Made by a program: the position numbers and the translations under genes
Assembly: GCF_025490915.1 (NCBI RefSeq)
Contig: NZ_JANQBA010000005.1
Location: 1-64,000, forward strand
DNA length: 64,000 bases
Direction of reading: 5' to 3'
Origin: Lacticaseibacillus parakribbianus
GTDB taxonomy: Bacteria > Bacillota > Bacilli > Lactobacillales > Lactobacillaceae
The notes under the pieces: model-generated
Database searches by the model: none
Told to the model about the DNA's origin: nothing
The model's input: the letters and a program-made list of their open reading frames with translations, nothing else
Shown: piece after piece, positions 26,579 to 34,892 of the stretch
How the letters are laid out: every line of letters begins with the position of its first letter
How positions within the stretch are numbered: the stretch's first letter is position 1

Positions 26579-27280
26579 GAATAGGGAAAGGGCGGCGTGA
26601 AGTTGACAAGACTTCGCGCCGCCCTTTGCGTTACCACGCGCGGTGGCCCATTCCAGGACGCACCAAATCCGCCGGCGGGAAGTACCCCGGCGGCGGAGCT
26701 GGGCATTGTGGTCACGTGGGGGTCTACAAGGCGTTGGGTGGCCAGGCTCCTGTCCCACCGCGACGCTGCAGCGCCGCAGTGGGACCAAAACCAGGTCCCG
26801 CACCTGTCCGGCACCGGCTGGCAGCTTGCAACTGCCGCGCGGTGCCGCCGTCCCAACTCCTGCGGACGCGCCGCGGGGCTGGGGTCTTACCCTCCTGACT
26901 CAGGACTGCGCCGTGCGGTGACATCCACACGCCTGAGCAGGCGGTCGTGCTTTGGCTCTGAAACGGGTTACGCCGCCTGAGCCAGCACACCTTCCGGGCC
27001 TCCGGAACGGTTTGTTGTGCTGGCCGGTACGCGTCCCGGCCGCCTCTCCCGCCCGCAGCTACCTCCGTACTTGGAGTTGGACGTTTGATGAAACTGCAAC
27101 CGGTTATCCACTACGATTAATGATTCCCGCCCAAGGTACGACGGGTTCCACTGATAGCATCGGACGGGGCCGGGCTGGGGCCTGGTCTGCGTGAGGTAGC
27201 GTGGCGCTTGCCACTGGATCGCCGCCGAAGAAGGGTTTGTCACGGTGGCCGGCCACCGACCCCTATCCTAGTGATCACTT
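26579..27280 (-). ncRNA. Candidate large structured non-coding RNA (about 700 nt)
   Basis: No frame has a convincing gene. The stretch holds many perfect nested inverted repeats: 26668-26697 (TCCGCCG..CGGCGGA), 26753-26784 (TCCCAC..GTGGGA), 26809-26847 (CGGCACCG..CGGTGCCG enclosing GGCAG/CTGCC), 26981-27024 (GCCAGCACA..TGTGCTGGC enclosing TTCCGG/CCGGAA), 27201-27214 (GTGGC/GCCAC) and 27244-27257. On the minus strand it starts after a plausible promoter (27287-27315) and ends with a 17-bp hairpin (26587-26603 with 26611-26627). The extreme ends can pair: GGATAGGG (27261-27268) with CCCTATTC (26579-26586), one G-U. RNase P RNA, tmRNA and SRP RNA signatures were looked for and not seen. It may be a divergent ROOL/GOLLD-like or a new ornate RNA. 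Strand is inferred. Confidence 0.5.
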
Positions 27281-27286
27281 GAGTTT

Positions 27287-27315
27287 AGCTTAGCAGGTAA
27301 GCGGTTACCTGGCAA
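27287..27315 (-). promoter_or_regulatory. Candidate promoter of the large RNA
   Basis: Minus strand: TTGCCA (27310-27315), 17-bp spacer ending in TGC, then TAAGCT (27287-27292). The -35 matches five of six consensus bases and the TGn extends a weak -10. The predicted start is near 27280. Confidence 0.45.
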
Positions 27316-27352
27316 ATTTTAAGCTCGGACTGCGGCATTTTTTTCGCGGGGC

Positions 27353-27387
27353 TTGTTTCCAACGGTGTACTGTGTATAATAGTACAC
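27353..27387 (+). promoter_or_regulatory. Promoter and dyad operator of the GntR/ABC operon
   Basis: TTGTTT (27353-27358), 16-bp spacer, TATAAT (27375-27380). The -10 sits between the arms of a perfect dyad GTGTACT (27365-27371) / AGTACAC (27381-27387). Such a dyad over the promoter of a YtrA-type regulator fits autorepression. Confidence 0.7.
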
Positions 27388-27419
27388 GTAATACAAAAGC
27401 GGTTCGAGGAGGCAGTCAC

Positions 27420-27788
27420 ATGGATGATGCGCGGTTCACGCACCTCGCTTACTACCAGCGGCTGGTGCTGCAGATTAAGCAACAGGTCACGGCCGGCATC
27501 CTGGCACCGGGCGAGAAGCTGCCGTCGGTGCGGGAGATGGCCAAGCGTAGCCAGCTCAACCCCAACACGGTGGCCAAGGCCTACAAGCAGCTGGAGGCCG
27601 ACCGGGTGGTGGAGGTCCGACCGGGGCTGGGGTCGTTCATCGCGGCGGCGCAAAAGGCGCCGCAGCAGGCCGAGGTGTCGGCGCTGCACCAGCGCTTCGC
27701 CGCCTTAATGGTCGCCATTCAGGCGGCCGGGGTCGACCAGGCGACGGTGCAACAATGGGTAGAAGAAGAAATGGGGCATGAGTCATGA
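27420..27788 (+). CDS. GntR-family (YtrA subfamily) regulator
   Basis: 122 residues, the short GntR form without a large ligand domain. The winged HTH runs over about residues 8-75 (LPSVREMAKRSQLNPNTVAK, then EVRPGLGSFIA), followed by a short helical dimerisation tail. Its stop overlaps the ATG of the ABC ATPase (ATGA). YtrA-type proteins usually repress the ABC operon they head and respond to cell-envelope stress or antibiotics. RBS GAGGAGG. The dyad on its own promoter supports autoregulation. Confidence 0.9.
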   Translation: MDDARFTHLAYYQRLVLQIKQQVTAGILAPGEKLPSVREMAKRSQLNPNTVAKAYKQLEADRVVEVRPGLGSFIAAAQKAPQQAEVSALHQRFAALMVAIQAAGVDQATVQQWVEEEMGHES

Positions 27789-28678
27789 AGTTAACGGTTG
27801 AGCATTTGACCAAGCGCATCGTCGGGCGGCCGGTGCTGCAAGACGTCGGGTTTGAGTGGCGGCCGGGCGAGATCATCGGGTTGGTCGGCGAGAACGGCGC
27901 CGGCAAAACCACGCTGATGCGAACGCTGGTCAATCAGTACCTGCCGGATGGCGGCACGGTTGCGGTTGATGGCCGAAACCTGGCGCAGGCGCCGGGGCAG
28001 CGGGTCAACCTGATTTACATCGATCCTAGCCAGGTGTTTTTCGCTGGCAACACGCTGGCCGCCAGCGTGGCCGATTACGCGTTGGCCTACCCGGACTTCG
28101 ACCGTCAGCGCTTCTTCGCCGCGGCGGCGGATTACGACCTGGCACCGGGCCAGCGCTTCCGCGAGCTGTCCAAGGGCTACCAGGCGGTGGTGGTTGTGCT
28201 GTTGAGCCTGTGCAGCAACGCACCGTTCGTGATGCTGGACGAGCCGTTCGACGGGCTGGACCTGTTCATCCGCGAGGCGATTGTCTCGCTGGTCGTCGAC
28301 GCCGTGGCCGATGGCAAGCGCGGCCTGTTGATCGCGTCGCACAATTTGCAGGAGCTCGACGGCATCGCCGACCGAATCCTTTTTCTCAAGCGCCACACCA
28401 TCAGCCACGACTACCGGCTGGAGGACGTGCGGGAAAAGGCGGTCAAGCTGCAGCTGGTGTTCAAAACGCCCGAGTTGCCGGCCTTGATTCGCGAGAACGG
28501 TCGCATTCTCAACGTCCAAGGCCGCGTGGTGACGGTGCTGTTCGCCGATTACACCGACGCACTGGATCGCCAGCTGCGGGACCTCGCCCCGGTTTACATG
28601 GAACAGCGGCCGCTTGACTTGACCGACCTGTTCAGAAGCGAGTTCGACCACACCGAAGGAGGGCTTGAACATGCGTGA
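27785..28678 (+). CDS. ABC transporter ATP-binding protein
   Basis: 297 residues. Walker A GENGAGKTT, Walker B VMLDEPFDGLD, switch His in IASHNLQEL. The signature region reads ELSKGYQAVV, so the canonical LSGGQ is altered to LSKGY, as in several YtrB/bacitracin-type ATPases. The C-terminal 80 residues form an extra domain. It is encoded between its regulator and permease, overlapping both by 4 and 8 bp, so it forms a tight three-gene unit likely exporting a drug, peptide or lipid, or acting in envelope stress. Confidence 0.9.
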   Translation: MKLTVEHLTKRIVGRPVLQDVGFEWRPGEIIGLVGENGAGKTTLMRTLVNQYLPDGGTVAVDGRNLAQAPGQRVNLIYIDPSQVFFAGNTLAASVADYALAYPDFDRQRFFAAAADYDLAPGQRFRELSKGYQAVVVVLLSLCSNAPFVMLDEPFDGLDLFIREAIVSLVVDAVADGKRGLLIASHNLQELDGIADRILFLKRHTISHDYRLEDVREKAVKLQLVFKTPELPALIRENGRILNVQGRVVTVLFADYTDALDRQLRDLAPVYMEQRPLDLTDLFRSEFDHTEGGLEHA

Positions 28679-29759
28679 GATTCTCAAGTTGTACGGGCGG
28701 CGCTACCGCTGGCTGATCGTGGCGCTGTTCGCGCTGCTGGCCGTCACCGCCGGCACCATGGTGTCTAACGAGGTCGAATCCTACCACGAGGCCAAGGCTA
28801 ACATGGTGTCGAAAAAGACTTACGCCAAGGACCAAGCCAAGGACTTGGCCAAAAACAAGGGTAAGGTTTACAAGGAGGTGTCTTACGCGCAGTTCGTGCA
28901 AGACACGCTGAACGTCTACCAAGACGAGCTGCCTAAAGGCGACCACACGCCGATGATGCCGCCAAGCGTCGGCAACCTCGGGGTCAACACGCTTTACCTC
29001 CTGGCCGCCTTCGGGTTCGGCCTGGCGCTGGCCGGCTGGGACCACTTCGGTAAGTTCGACCGCTTCGTTCTCGGCACCCGCTTTGATCGCCGCAAGCTCT
29101 ACTGGGGCAAGGTCGGCCTCGGCGCCGCTGCGGTGCTTGGCAGCGTGATTGTTGGCCAGGCGATTATGATGGGCAGCCTTTACGCGAACATTCCGGCGCA
29201 GTACATCAACGTCACCGGCCTGGCCATTTTTGGCCTGCTGCTGTACGATGCCGTGGCGGCGCTTATGGCTTACGTGATTGCAACGGTGCTGGCGATGTTC
29301 GCCGGGCGGCTGTGGCAGGTCGGGGTAGTCTCAGTCATCCTGCTGTGGTCACAAACCGCCACCTTCTGCAATCTCCAGGGGCTATACGCCCAGCTGGTGG
29401 ATCACGTCAACTACAACAGCTTCGGCGGGGCGTTGGCCACGCCGGGGCGGCTCTACTGGCCGACGCTGATCGCAATGGCGCTGCTGGCCGTGGGGCTGGC
29501 TCTGGTCGGGGCCTGGGGCTTCAACCACCTGTCGCTGGAGCACGACGCGGCGGTGCTGGTGCGGCCGCTTCAGGTGTTGTTCAGCACATTGGCCGTCCTG
29601 TACGGCTTCGGCTTCGGCATCAGCTGGTCGCGCTACGGCTACTTCGAGTTCGCCAACAGCCTGGGGACGCCGCTGGTGGTGCTGGCGCTGTGCCTGCTGT
29701 GGTGGTTCTGGCCGAAACTGGCGCAGTGGCGCCGGGCCCGAGTCCAAAAACTGGCGTGA
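28671..29759 (+). CDS. ABC transporter permease (ABC-2 like)
   Basis: 362 residues. One N-terminal membrane segment (about 13-32), a large extracytoplasmic loop (about 33-100, Lys-rich) and then five or more hydrophobic segments between about 105 and 355. It fits the permease partner of the preceding ATPase. The ATG at 28671 is 9 nt after GGAGGG and overlaps the ATPase stop. Substrate unknown. Confidence 0.85.
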   Translation: MREILKLYGRRYRWLIVALFALLAVTAGTMVSNEVESYHEAKANMVSKKTYAKDQAKDLAKNKGKVYKEVSYAQFVQDTLNVYQDELPKGDHTPMMPPSVGNLGVNTLYLLAAFGFGLALAGWDHFGKFDRFVLGTRFDRRKLYWGKVGLGAAAVLGSVIVGQAIMMGSLYANIPAQYINVTGLAIFGLLLYDAVAALMAYVIATVLAMFAGRLWQVGVVSVILLWSQTATFCNLQGLYAQLVDHVNYNSFGGALATPGRLYWPTLIAMALLAVGLALVGAWGFNHLSLEHDAAVLVRPLQVLFSTLAVLYGFGFGISWSRYGYFEFANSLGTPLVVLALCLLWWFWPKLAQWRRARVQKLA

Positions 29760-29902
29760 CAGACTCTGGAAAGCATATTTACAAATGTTGAATCCTTTTA
29801 CCAAGATATACACGTTACAATAGAACCATATTAAGGCAATGGTAATCGGCCTTATGCTTACACATTAACTTACACTCCCAAAAAAGTTCCCCCAAACTTT
29901 TC

Positions 29903-29926
29903 CACCAGCGATGGTGGTTTTTTTTT
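29903..29926 (+). terminator. Intrinsic terminator after the ABC operon
   Basis: Arms CCACCA / TGGTGG with a GCGA loop, followed by eight T. It lies about 145 bp after the permease stop; the AT-rich sequence between (29760-29900) contains no gene. Confidence 0.9.
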
Positions 29927-30257
29927 GCCCAGAGCGGCGGGTTAGCCGGACGATTCGCGCGGGGCTGGGCGTCGGGCCAGGGTCCAGTACCCGGCCTCGC
30001 TAATCACACCGGCGCCGCCGCACGAGGCGCGACGATAATCAGAGGGCGGAACAGGCGCCGCAGCGTGGCCGGCCACTGACGCGCTGGCCTGGCGAAACCC
30101 GATTAGGTCCGGGAACGGCGGGTAATTCGCGTGAGTCTAGGTGCCTCGGTGCGGCAAGCGCCCCACGGCGGCGTCACTTGCACCGTTGCCTTGGGGCCGG
30201 TAGACTGAAGGTGAGTGCCGGCGCCTGGCAAGGCGGCCGGTCGAAAGGAGTGGCGAG
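29927..30257. repeat. Mosaic intergenic repeat (one reverse unit) and GC-rich spacer
   Basis: CCCAGAGCGGCGGGTTAGCC, GGACGATTCGCGCGGGGCTG and a degenerate stem GGGCC / GGCCT (about 29979-30003) match the reverse-orientation units seen at 51.96 and 63.89 kb. From about 30020 to 30240 the sequence is GC-rich without a recognisable gene or further units. Confidence 0.65.
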
Positions 30258-30914
30258 ATGTCTAAGCTATTGAAGGGTTTGTACGGACTCAACGTCGCCG
30301 GGGGCCTGCTCTACCTGGCAATCTGCGTTCCGGCGTATTTGGCCGGTCACCCGCTGTACCCCGGTCAGGCGATGCTCGCCGGCCAGGTGGTCGCCGGCAT
30401 CGTGCTGGCGCTGTTGCCGCTCGGGCTGGAGCGGCTGTTTCACTTCGGTTTTCCGGGCCTCCTCAAGGTGATCTACGAGTGCTTCATCCTCGCGTCGGTG
30501 CTGCTCGGGACCGGGATGCAGTTTTACAACATCCCGTACTGGGACAAGTTTCTCCACCTGTTCTCCGCGGCGCTGCTCGGTGGCCTGGGGCTGGCGATTT
30601 TCATGGCGCTGACGCCAAAGGAACAGCGGTCAAAAATAGACCCGCGCCTGCTGGCCATTTTTGCGGTCAGCTTCGGGGTCCTGCTGGGGGTCTTCTGGGA
30701 ATTCTACGAGTTCACCGGCGATGGGCTGTTCGGTATGAACATGCAGCGCTACGCCAGCGGTCACACGCTGCTGGCCGGCCGCGCGGCGCTGATGGACACG
30801 ATGGGTGACCTCTTCGCCGATGTGTTCGGCGCCGTGCTGCTGGGCCTCGCCACGTTCTTCGGCGTCCGGCGCGACTCGCGGTGGCTTGAGACCTTCATGT
30901 TCACCAAGCGCTGA
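30258..30914 (+). CDS. Polytopic membrane protein (YjdF/DUF2238-like)
   Basis: 218 residues with about six hydrophobic segments. Motifs PYWDKFLHLFSA, FWEFYEFTGDGLFG and DTMGDLFADVFGA, with charged residues within or next to membrane segments, resemble the DUF2238/YjdF family of inner-membrane proteins of unknown function. RBS AAAGGAG precedes the ATG. Its 3' end overlaps the convergent gene at 30901 by 14 bp. Confidence 0.8.
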   Translation: MSKLLKGLYGLNVAGGLLYLAICVPAYLAGHPLYPGQAMLAGQVVAGIVLALLPLGLERLFHFGFPGLLKVIYECFILASVLLGTGMQFYNIPYWDKFLHLFSAALLGGLGLAIFMALTPKEQRSKIDPRLLAIFAVSFGVLLGVFWEFYEFTGDGLFGMNMQRYASGHTLLAGRAALMDTMGDLFADVFGAVLLGLATFFGVRRDSRWLETFMFTKR

Positions 30915-31491
30915 GCAGTTTGCGTTGGGCCGGCGTCAGCGGCATGTACTGCAGCGCAAACGCCGCCTCGGCCCGGGCGCTTGGGGTCGGCAAAAACGGC
31001 AGCCAGTCCAGGTAATCGCGCTTGTCGGCGCGAGCCAGGTCGAACAGGGCCGGCAGCTCCGCGTCCGTGGCCACCATCAGCGCGTGGTAGAACGCCTGAT
31101 CGGACACCGGCGCGACCAGCTGCGGCGGCTGCCAGGTCAGCTGCGCCACGAACGCTTCCAGGCTCGGCGCCACCGTCAGCCACTGGTCGACCTCGCTGTC
31201 GACGAACCGCACCCCGCCATGCGCCAGGTCGAAGCAAAAACTTTGGCTGCCGTCCTGCGCGAACGGCACCAGGTCCGGCGTCAAAGGCGTGAGCGGCCGC
31301 GGCCCCGGCGCCAGGAAGGCGTGAACCGACACCCCGGTCAGGCTTTCGGAGGTCGGCTCGGTCGTGGTCACGAAAAAGCGCCGCGGCCACTGCCCCTGGG
31401 CAATCAGATCGAAGTAGGCCCGCGGAATGCGCGGGTCGGCCGGTAAGTTGGGTAGCGGCAGTGCGGGAATGGTGGCTGGCCAGTTGATCAT
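30901..31491 (-). CDS. SMI1/KNR4 (SUKH)-like protein
   Basis: 196 residues, soluble. The central part LVPFAQDGSQSFCFDL and VDQWLTVAPSLEAFVAQL match the SUKH fold, in which a strand with F..DG.G...CFD is followed by an F..FL helix. SUKH proteins often act as immunity proteins against polymorphic toxins, but single genomic copies also occur with other roles. No toxin gene is adjacent. RBS GAGGAGGA lies 5 nt before the ATG. Confidence 0.75.
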   Translation of the reverse strand: MINWPATIPALPLPNLPADPRIPRAYFDLIAQGQWPRRFFVTTTEPTSESLTGVSVHAFLAPGPRPLTPLTPDLVPFAQDGSQSFCFDLAHGGVRFVDSEVDQWLTVAPSLEAFVAQLTWQPPQLVAPVSDQAFYHALMVATDAELPALFDLARADKRDYLDWLPFLPTPSARAEAAFALQYMPLTPAQRKLLSAW

Positions 31492-31689
31492 GTTTGTCCT
31501 CCTCGGTGGTCGTCTTCAGCGCCATGATAGCGAAGTGCGGTGGGTGATGCAACCGCGCGAGGCGAAGCGACCGGAAAAGTTGCGACTAAGACGTCGGTGG
31601 TGCGGAAAAGTCTGCAGTCGGCTGCGGAATGCATGGGGTGTGCCAGTCTACACATTCGGTTTAGACTAATGCGTGGTGCTTTCGCTATG

Positions 31690-31990
31690 TCGTGGTCGGA
31701 GGGCCCCGGGCTGACGCTAGCCGGCCGGCTAAGCGCTCGGCTCCACGCTAAACGCGTTCCGAAGCGCATCGCCGACGCGGCTAGCTCAGGCCGGACACTG
31801 AGCCAAACCCAGGCTCAATGCCCAGCCTGACGCTAGCCGGCCGGCTAACCGCGCTTCTCCACGCTAAACGGGCGCCGCAGCGCAACGCGGGAGCGGCCTG
31901 CTACGCCGCGTCATTTGGGCCAAGTGCGGGCCCAATTGCCACGGCTAGGCAGTCCGTCCCGCTAACCCCGCGCTGCTCTGCCCTCTAATT
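31690..31990. repeat. Mosaic intergenic repeat (two and a half units)
   Basis: GACGCTAGCCGGCCGGCTAA blocks, CTCCACGCTAAACG modules, and hairpins TGAGCC/GGCTCA (31799-31804 with 31812-31817) and TTGGGCC/GGCCCAA (31915-31921 with 31929-31935). A first-stem version GCGCT/AGCGC occurs near 31850-31880. The cluster separates divergent genes. Confidence 0.88.
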
Positions 31991-32050
31991 CTCAGCATCC
32001 CCACTCATTTTGCGATATAATCACGATAGAACGGATAAGGAGTCTAAGCG

Positions 32051-32794
32051 TTGCGCAATACAGTGATTTACGTGCATTACGAGCCATTGGCGCATCTATT
32101 TTTAACCGCAGGGCTGTCGGCCAGCGATGTGCTGGAGGCGACTGCGACGCCATTTCGGCACCTGCTTTTGCTGCCGCCGGTCGATCAAGACGAGTTCATT
32201 GACCCCCACACCGGGTTCAACGAAATCAGCGGCGCGGAGGCGGTGACGGCCTTTTTGCGCAGTAAAAAGGCGCGGGATCGCTGCTGGCTAGATTACAAGC
32301 ACGGCAGTTACCTGCGCGAGCTTCTGCCGACCGAGATTGCGGAGCTGTTGTACCTGGGCCACGCCAAGACGCACATCCAACCGCCGTACTACTACAAGCT
32401 GCAAAATCAGCTGGTGTACCTACCGCTGAACAACGAAATGGTCACGATGTACTTCCGGCGCCGCGACCTGTTCTCGGGAACCCTGTCGGCCGCCTTGGTT
32501 CGGCACCTGCGCCTGGCCGCCAACGACCAGCCGTTCTGGCTGCGCCTGGGGGCTCAGCACTTCGCGCCGGTGCCGAAGTCGGTGATCGATATGCTTTACA
32601 GCGCCTTTGAGGAAGGGGTGCTGATGGACTTTTCCCGGGGCATTTTCTCCCGCGACCAGGTCAAAATCCCGCTGGCCCGGCCCCGCAACCGCTTCGTGCC
32701 CGATCAGGCGTTCACGCCCGACCAGGTGGTGCGACTCGGCGACCTGATTCTGGTTCGCTCGACCGATTCCTGGCGCATCGAGTGGCGGCAATGA
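32051..32794 (+). CDS. Hypothetical protein
   Basis: 247 residues from a TTG start, chosen because TAAGGAG lies 8 nt upstream and no ATG is near. Soluble, with aromatic-rich segments (TGLSASDVLEA is absent of known motifs; YYYKLQNQLVYLPL, RNRFVPDQAF). The C-terminal part (about 210-247) looks like a small beta domain. It has no obvious partner; a mosaic repeat cluster lies upstream and murF downstream. I do not recognise the family. Confidence 0.7.
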   Translation: MRNTVIYVHYEPLAHLFLTAGLSASDVLEATATPFRHLLLLPPVDQDEFIDPHTGFNEISGAEAVTAFLRSKKARDRCWLDYKHGSYLRELLPTEIAELLYLGHAKTHIQPPYYYKLQNQLVYLPLNNEMVTMYFRRRDLFSGTLSAALVRHLRLAANDQPFWLRLGAQHFAPVPKSVIDMLYSAFEEGVLMDFSRGIFSRDQVKIPLARPRNRFVPDQAFTPDQVVRLGDLILVRSTDSWRIEWRQ

Positions 32795-32898
32795 TTCACA
32801 GTTCCAAGGCTTTGGGCGCTCTACCGCCGGCTTCGGCCAGGCGTTAGGGCGCTTTTGACCGCGCAATGCGACGAATGGATAGACAGGAGTGTAGTGTA

Positions 32899-34287
32899 AT
32901 GAAGATGAAGCTTAACGAGATCGCGCGGGTGGTGGGGGCCACCTGCCCACTGCCCGAGGTGAGCTGCCCGACCATCACCGGGGTGGCGTTCGACACGCGC
33001 GATCTGGTGCCCGGCGACCTGTTCGTGCCGCTGGTCGACGCGCGAGACGGCCATGCGTTCATTCCCGACGCGGTGAAAAAAGGCGCGGCCGCGACCTTCG
33101 TTGCGGCCGACCACGCGCCGCTGGCGACCGGGGTGCCGCAGCTGGTGGTGCCAGATCCCTTGGCCGCGCTGCAGGCGCTGGCGCGTTACTACCTGATGAT
33201 GAAGGTCAACCCCAAGGTGGTCGCGATCACCGGCAGCAACGGCAAGACCACGACCAAGGACATGACCGCCGCCGTTTTGGCCACCCAGTACCACGTCTGG
33301 AAGACCAAGGACAACTTCAACAACGAGATCGGGGTGCCGATGACGATTCTGGCCATGGACACCAACACCGAGGTCTTGGTGGTCGAGATGGGCATGGACC
33401 GGCCCGGCCAGCTGCACGACAAGAGCGTCTTGGTCGAGCCGGACGTCGCGGTGATCACGATGATCGGCGAGGCCCACATCGAGTTCTTCAAGACCCGCGA
33501 CAAAATCGCCGACGCGAAGATGGAGGTGGTCGACGGGCTCAAGGAAGACGGCCTGTTCGTCTACAACGGCGACGAGCCGCTTTTGCGCGACCGCGCGACC
33601 AGCGTCCCGCAGGAGCAACGCACCTTCGGCCTGGATCCGGACAACCAGCTGTTCGCCCGTGACATCGAAAGTTTCGAGACCCACACCGACTTTTCCCTGT
33701 CGCGCTGGCCGGACCTGCGCTTCACCATTCCGGTGATGGGCGAGTACAACGTGACCAACGCCCTGGCCGCCATCCTGGTCGGTCGGCGCTTCCACGTCAA
33801 GCCCGAGGCCATCCAGCAGGCGCTGGCCAGCTTCAAAATCACGAAGAACCGCACCCAGTGGGTGACCGGCGACGACGGCGAGCAGATTCTAAGCGACGTC
33901 TACAACGCCAACCCGACGGCGATGAAGGCCGTGCTGCGCGACTTCGGCGAGTTCCCGGTCGCCGGCCGGCGCATTGCCGTTTTGGGCGACATGCTCGAGC
34001 TCGGTGCCGCCAGCCCTGAGCTTCACGCCAGCGTCGCGGCGGCGTTGGACCCGGCCAAGGTCCAGGTCGTCTACCTCTACGGCGACGAGATTCGGCCGCT
34101 GGCGGATGCCCTGGCGACCAAGTACCCGGCCGCCGACTTGCACTACTTTCCCAAGGACCAGCAGCCGCGCCTGATCACGGCCCTGATGGACGATGTCGGC
34201 CATTCGGACATGGTGCTCTTGAAGGCCAGCCACGGCCTGCACTTGGAAAAAGTCCTCGACGCCCTGATCGAAGGGGACCGCGGGTAA
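32899..34287 (+). CDS. murF: UDP-N-acetylmuramoyl-tripeptide--D-alanyl-D-alanine ligase
   Basis: 462 residues. Three Mur-ligase domains: N-terminal UDP-substrate domain (about 1-100), central ATPase with GSNGKTTTKDM (about 112-122) and NFNNEIGVP, and C-terminal domain with YNANPTAMKA and LGDMLELG. It adds D-Ala-D-Ala to the UDP-MurNAc tripeptide in the cytoplasm, the last soluble step of peptidoglycan precursor synthesis. AGGAG lies 9 nt before the ATG. In many lactobacilli murF is followed by a DEAD-box helicase gene; here a two-gene insertion and repeats lie between them. Confidence 0.97.
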   Translation: MKMKLNEIARVVGATCPLPEVSCPTITGVAFDTRDLVPGDLFVPLVDARDGHAFIPDAVKKGAAATFVAADHAPLATGVPQLVVPDPLAALQALARYYLMMKVNPKVVAITGSNGKTTTKDMTAAVLATQYHVWKTKDNFNNEIGVPMTILAMDTNTEVLVVEMGMDRPGQLHDKSVLVEPDVAVITMIGEAHIEFFKTRDKIADAKMEVVDGLKEDGLFVYNGDEPLLRDRATSVPQEQRTFGLDPDNQLFARDIESFETHTDFSLSRWPDLRFTIPVMGEYNVTNALAAILVGRRFHVKPEAIQQALASFKITKNRTQWVTGDDGEQILSDVYNANPTAMKAVLRDFGEFPVAGRRIAVLGDMLELGAASPELHASVAAALDPAKVQVVYLYGDEIRPLADALATKYPAADLHYFPKDQQPRLITALMDDVGHSDMVLLKASHGLHLEKVLDALIEGDRG

Positions 34288-34296
34288 GACACGACA

Positions 34297-34326
34297 GGCC
34301 CCGCTCAGCTGAGCGGGGCCTGTTTG
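34297..34326 (+). terminator. Hairpin after murF
   Basis: Perfect palindrome AGGCCCCGCTC-AG-CT-GAGCGGGGCCT followed by GTTT, a weak T run. A likely terminator. Confidence 0.7.
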
Positions 34327-34353
34327 GGCGGGGCGAAGAACCGTTCAAATTGA

Positions 34354-34382
34354 GTGACGGCCCAGTGCCGGTAGGCTATAAT
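34354..34382 (+). promoter_or_regulatory. Promoter of the DUF6978-like/DUF1828-like pair
   Basis: GTGACG (34354-34359), 17-bp spacer, TATAAT (34377-34382). The -10 is consensus. Confidence 0.65.
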
Positions 34383-34410
34383 AGCCGTACTAGGATTGCA
34401 GGAGGCCACC

Positions 34411-34863
34411 ATGATTCCAGACATCGAGACCGCGCAGTTCATCCGCTTGCTGGAGCTGGAGAAGCGGTGTGACGAGTCAACGCTTAATCTGCCAACCACC
34501 GGCGAGCAGGCACGGTACAATATAACGGCGCTGTTTGAGCCCGACGAGCGGTTCATCGCGTTGATGAACCGAAAGGGCCATATTCAGCGCAACAATCTGA
34601 CCTTGATCATGCGTTCCAAGTCCAGCGGGGTGATGATGCGTTACGACATCGTTGGCGCGGATCACAACTGGGTGCCGACGCCGCATCTGCACGTTTTTGA
34701 CGCGCAGCACCACAACGGCAGGGTCGTCATTGCAGGGGCTGACTTGGGTGATCTGCGGCTTGATGCGTCGTCGCCTGAGAATCTGATTCACGCGTTGGCC
34801 TGGTTTTTGCTGTACAATCGCGTCACGCTGACCGGTGTTGCCATCAATGGCACCGCCCTTTGA
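34411..34863 (+). CDS. DUF6978-like protein
   Basis: 150 residues. LPTTGEQARYNITALFEPDERFIALMNRKG is not quoted further; the pattern of a basic, beta-rich N-terminal half, RYDIVGADHNWVPTPHLHVF and a short C-terminal helix region resembles DUF6978, a family commonly found directly before DUF1828 genes. The assignment rests on pattern and neighbourhood. RBS GGAGG lies before the ATG; 29 nt separate it from the next gene. Such pairs are suspected toxin-antitoxin or defence modules, which is not established. Confidence 0.6.
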   Translation: MIPDIETAQFIRLLELEKRCDESTLNLPTTGEQARYNITALFEPDERFIALMNRKGHIQRNNLTLIMRSKSSGVMMRYDIVGADHNWVPTPHLHVFDAQHHNGRVVIAGADLGDLRLDASSPENLIHALAWFLLYNRVTLTGVAINGTAL

Positions 34864-34892
34864 CCGGCAGCGATGGGCAAGGAGGTGAGACG

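Noticed and set aside
26597-26980. Small open frames on both strands in the hairpin-rich region
   Set aside because: Several overlapping frames of 70-130 codons, none with an RBS; inverted repeats explain the sequence better.
26579-27280. RNase P RNA, tmRNA or SRP RNA
   Set aside because: The GAGGAAAGTCC and ACAGAA blocks of RNase P RNA, the tag sequence and T-arm of tmRNA, and the GGTCAGGTCCGGAA-type SRP core were not found on either strand.
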